Assembly (NCBI GenBank): GCA_022393335.1
Contig: JAJEKB010000237.1
Location: 169,215 to 233,214, forward strand
Reading direction: 5' to 3'
Origin: Macrotrachela quadricornifera
Taxonomy: Eukaryota; Rotifera; Eurotatoria; Philodinida; Philodinidae
Length of the DNA stretch: 64,000 bases
Shown here: piece after piece, positions 61,494-64,000 of the stretch
Position numbering within the stretch: position 1 is the stretch's first letter
Layout: every line of letters starts with the position of its first letter
Program-made: the position numbers and the translations under genes
The notes under the pieces: model-generated
What the model was told of the DNA's origin: nothing
The model's database searches: none
Seen by the model: the letters and a program-made list of their open reading frames with translations, nothing else

Positions 61494-61692
61494 AAGAAAA
61501 AAAAAGAGAATGTGCATTTAATATTTTTTTAAAGATATTTTTTTTTATGGAAAAAAAAATTAACTCAATTGTTTGTGTGTGTGTGTATTTATAATGAATC
61601 TCGGGCATGTGTGTGTGCGCGTGTTTTTTATATTATTTAGACAGATTATGCTTTTATTAAGGTATTGCTTTGTTTTATTTTTTTTCTAGATA
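61494..61692 (+). promoter_or_regulatory. short PRMT-MAP3K4 intergenic spacer with acceptor
   Basis: A 199-bp spacer with no AATAAA. It contains a GT-rich stretch (61573-61586 and 61609-61625) and a strong polypyrimidine tract ending in TTCTAG at 61688-61689, 3 nt before the MAP3K4 ATG. The sequence TAGATAATGG is identical at the PRMT start. It resembles an intercistronic trans-splice region. Confidence 0.5.
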
Positions 61693-64000
61693 ATGGATGA
61701 TGATTTAAAAGAGACATGTCAAAATAAATCATCAAGAAAATCTCATAGAAAACCTCGTCGATTAAATAAATCTAGTAGCAAATCTTCTCAATTATCAGAT
61801 CAAACACAAATTTATTCTGAACAATTATCAAATTATATTGATGATGATATTTTAAATAAAATTATTAATGATTTAACATCAAATACAAATGATATACAAA
61901 CATTATCAACACCATCAATTGTTCCATTATTAACAAAATCATTTTCTTCATTCGATGAAGAAGATAAATCATCTCAATCGAATGAAAAATATGATTTAAC
62001 TATTCGAAGAAAATCAATGGGTGAACAACGTCGTGATCATGTTACAAAACATTTAAAAGGTCTTTATGATCATTGTTTTGAATTTAATCAAAAACAAAAT
62101 ATTAATTTTAATTATGATAATTTAACTAATTGTAATAATAAACAAAAACAATTTTCAACAATATTATGGTAAATTGTAAATAAAAACAAAAAAAAATTTT
62201 TTTTTTAATTTTAATTTCCAGGTATGAATTAAAAACATTTTTTAATGGAAGAAATTCATTAGATGAAAATGGTATTAAAATTGAACAACATTTAATTGAT
62301 CGTCAACGAAAAAAATCTCTTGATGAATTTTATAAATATTTTAATCAATGCCATTTTAAACAATCATACTGTCATCATATTCCAATGATTCAACGTTATT
62401 CTTTATGTCATTTACATTTAAATCATTGTAATCATGTTGAAAAATATATGAAAAATTTATTTATTAAATGGGATTATATATTATCTTTATTTCCATCTTA
62501 TGCAGCACTTGAACAATATGATAAACGTTTTAATCCATTGACAAGAGAAGGAAAAATTTTTTATGAAAAATTAGGAATTTTTCAAGCATGGTTTAATTTA
62601 CATACAGAAATTCATCGATTAATTAATGTCCTTGGAAAAATTATGACATGTACACAATGTCATATGTGGCCATATGGAACATATTTAACAGCATTAAAAT
62701 TTAATGAAAATTTTTCTCGTCCACAAACACCATCATCAACATCGAGTATTGAACAAAAAGATATTAATATTGAATCTTCATCAAATTCACCATCTCATGT
62801 AACAACACCGGATATAAAAACAAGACGACAAAATACATTAGCATCAATGTCAAGTATGGATAGTATACATCAACAACCATTAACAGCAGCATCACCATTA
62901 ACCGAATATTATTATAGGTAAAAATTAAGTAATATATCAATATATGTTTTCTTTTATGAAATAATTGAATTTGACAAAATTCAGTGTAAAACACGACGGA
63001 ATTGTTTTTAAGGAAAATTAAATAAAATTTCTGTCTGCTTGGGAGAAACTATGTTTACAGTTATTTTAATCATTATTGCACTCTAACATCGGAGATATAT
63101 CAATCCTTCCTATCTGCCAGCTTTTCCCACAGAAGTCAACATGCATTAATAATTATATTTCTTAGAAAATTAAAATACGACAATCATGCTAATGTATATT
63201 TACTTTAAAAACTAGTATGTATATTTAGATATGTTGATGATCAAGTAACACATGCTCGAATTGAATTTGTTGGAAGTATATTTCGTTCAAAACATGGTCC
63301 TTTATTACAACGTTTACGTTATACATATCGAAAAGAAAAACGGACACATTTGTCAACATTTGATGATACATTTAAAAATTCTTCACATTTTCTTCCAAAT
63401 ATTATTCCAAATGATTATTTATTAGATGCTAAACCTCATAAATTAATGGATGAATTTTTTATTCTTAATAAGCAATTACAAGAAATAAGAAATCCTAATC
63501 ATAATAAAAAAAAGAAAAAATCGAAAGACATTTATTCAAATATTCTTAATCGTTTTGAACAAAATCCAACATTAACATCAAGTACATTTTCAGCAACACC
63601 AGCACCAACATTAGTTTTAAAAATCTTATCTCATGATAGAAGTATACTTAAACGTCAATCATATTTTCTTGATTATCTTGATCCAACAATGTATCCACAT
63701 TTACCTGGATCAACATTATTTCCTGATCCATGTTTATTTATTGATAATTCATTATTTGATTTTTATTCATCATTAAAAACTGATGAAAATATTTTAGTTG
63801 AAAAAATGTTAACTATATGTCATCGTCTTTATGATAAACATGTTTGGCATGATAATGGAAAATTTTCTGATATGTTTGATATATTTCATTTACCATCACT
63901 TTATCCATATTATGTTTTTCTTGTTCAAATACCATTAGATTTAATGTTTGCTTGGCAAAAATATCATCAAGATAGAAAAATTGAACAAACACCAACTACA
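61693..64000 (+). CDS. MAP3K4: MAP3K4 (MEKK4) homologue, N-terminal part, runs off the window
   Basis: The stress-pathway MAP kinase kinase kinase acting on p38/JNK. Exons 61693-62168, 62222-62917 and 63229 to the window end give 648 codons so far, open at the right edge. The N-terminus is Ser/Lys-rich low complexity. Then comes the MEKK4-specific conserved region: MKNLFIKWDYILSLFPSYAA matches the family MQNLFVKW/SLFPSSAAL block, followed by a helical LGIFQAWFNLHTEI, and later a stretch comparable to the family block before the GADD45-binding region (FHLPSLYPYYVFLVQIPLDL). The kinase domain would lie outside the window. The second exon also carries a His/Cys-rich stretch (FKQSYCHHIPM...CHLHLNHCNH). 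It might be co-transcribed with the upstream PRMT gene. Confidence 0.83.

Overview
The window is nuclear DNA of an animal. It is very A+T-rich (about three quarters by eye), with GT-AG introns mostly 45-70 nt long. The gene families are metazoan: ARHGAP39, KIAA0930, MAP3K4, a Go-type G alpha, and a receptor built from SUEL-lectin and CUB domains. The style (AT-rich, tiny introns, splice-acceptor-like TTTAG placed a few bases before many start codons) fits a spliced-leader-using invertebrate. A bdelloid rotifer (Rotaria/Adineta type) is my best guess, but no species-diagnostic sequence was seen.

Layout. 0.7-1.7 kb: decayed tandem exon copies. 2.05-7.35 kb (+): SPT16, with a fold-back repeat in its one large early intron. 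7.4-11.6 kb: gene-poor, with one weak two-exon micropeptide candidate. 11.6-18.8 kb (-): a 2328-residue type I membrane protein of eight SUEL-lectin/CUB pairs with a fibronectin type II module between pairs 4 and 5. 20.6-27.8 kb (-): SF3B1, with two 19-nt exons and a solo LTR in a 1.8 kb intron. 28.3-32.6 kb (+): Dsp1-like HMGB gene with two alternative first exons, head-to-head with SF3B1. 33.1-34.6 kb (+): PAAF1. 35.2-35.8 kb (-): unknown 195-aa protein with a CGACGT palindrome cluster upstream. 39.0-43.9 kb (+): ARHGAP39. 44.3-44.8 kb: unassigned exon-like ORFs. 46.0-46.5 kb (+): unknown 109-aa protein. 46.5-51.4 kb: no genes seen, two inverted repeats. 51.5-53.0 kb (-): Go alpha, divergent from KIAA0930 (53.4-55.2 kb, +). 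55.2-60.0 kb: no gene recognised. 60.0-61.5 kb (+): type I protein arginine methyltransferase, followed 199 bp later by MAP3K4, which runs off the right end.

The genes do not form one pathway. They are housekeeping chromatin, splicing and proteasome factors (SPT16, SF3B1, HMGB, PRMT, PAAF1) and signalling proteins (Go alpha, RhoGAP, MAP3K4), plus one large lectin/CUB receptor that looks lineage-specific. I assembled gene models by hand from splice sites and reading phase. For every multi-exon model except the unfinished MAP3K4 the summed exons are divisible by three and end in a stop codon. I see no prokaryote-style system, CRISPR array or rRNA/tRNA gene. The observations most worth following are the start-proximal acceptors (possible trans-splicing), the possible PRMT-MAP3K4 operon, the dual-start architecture of the lectin/CUB receptor, the HMGB isoforms, the solo LTR and the fold-back elements.
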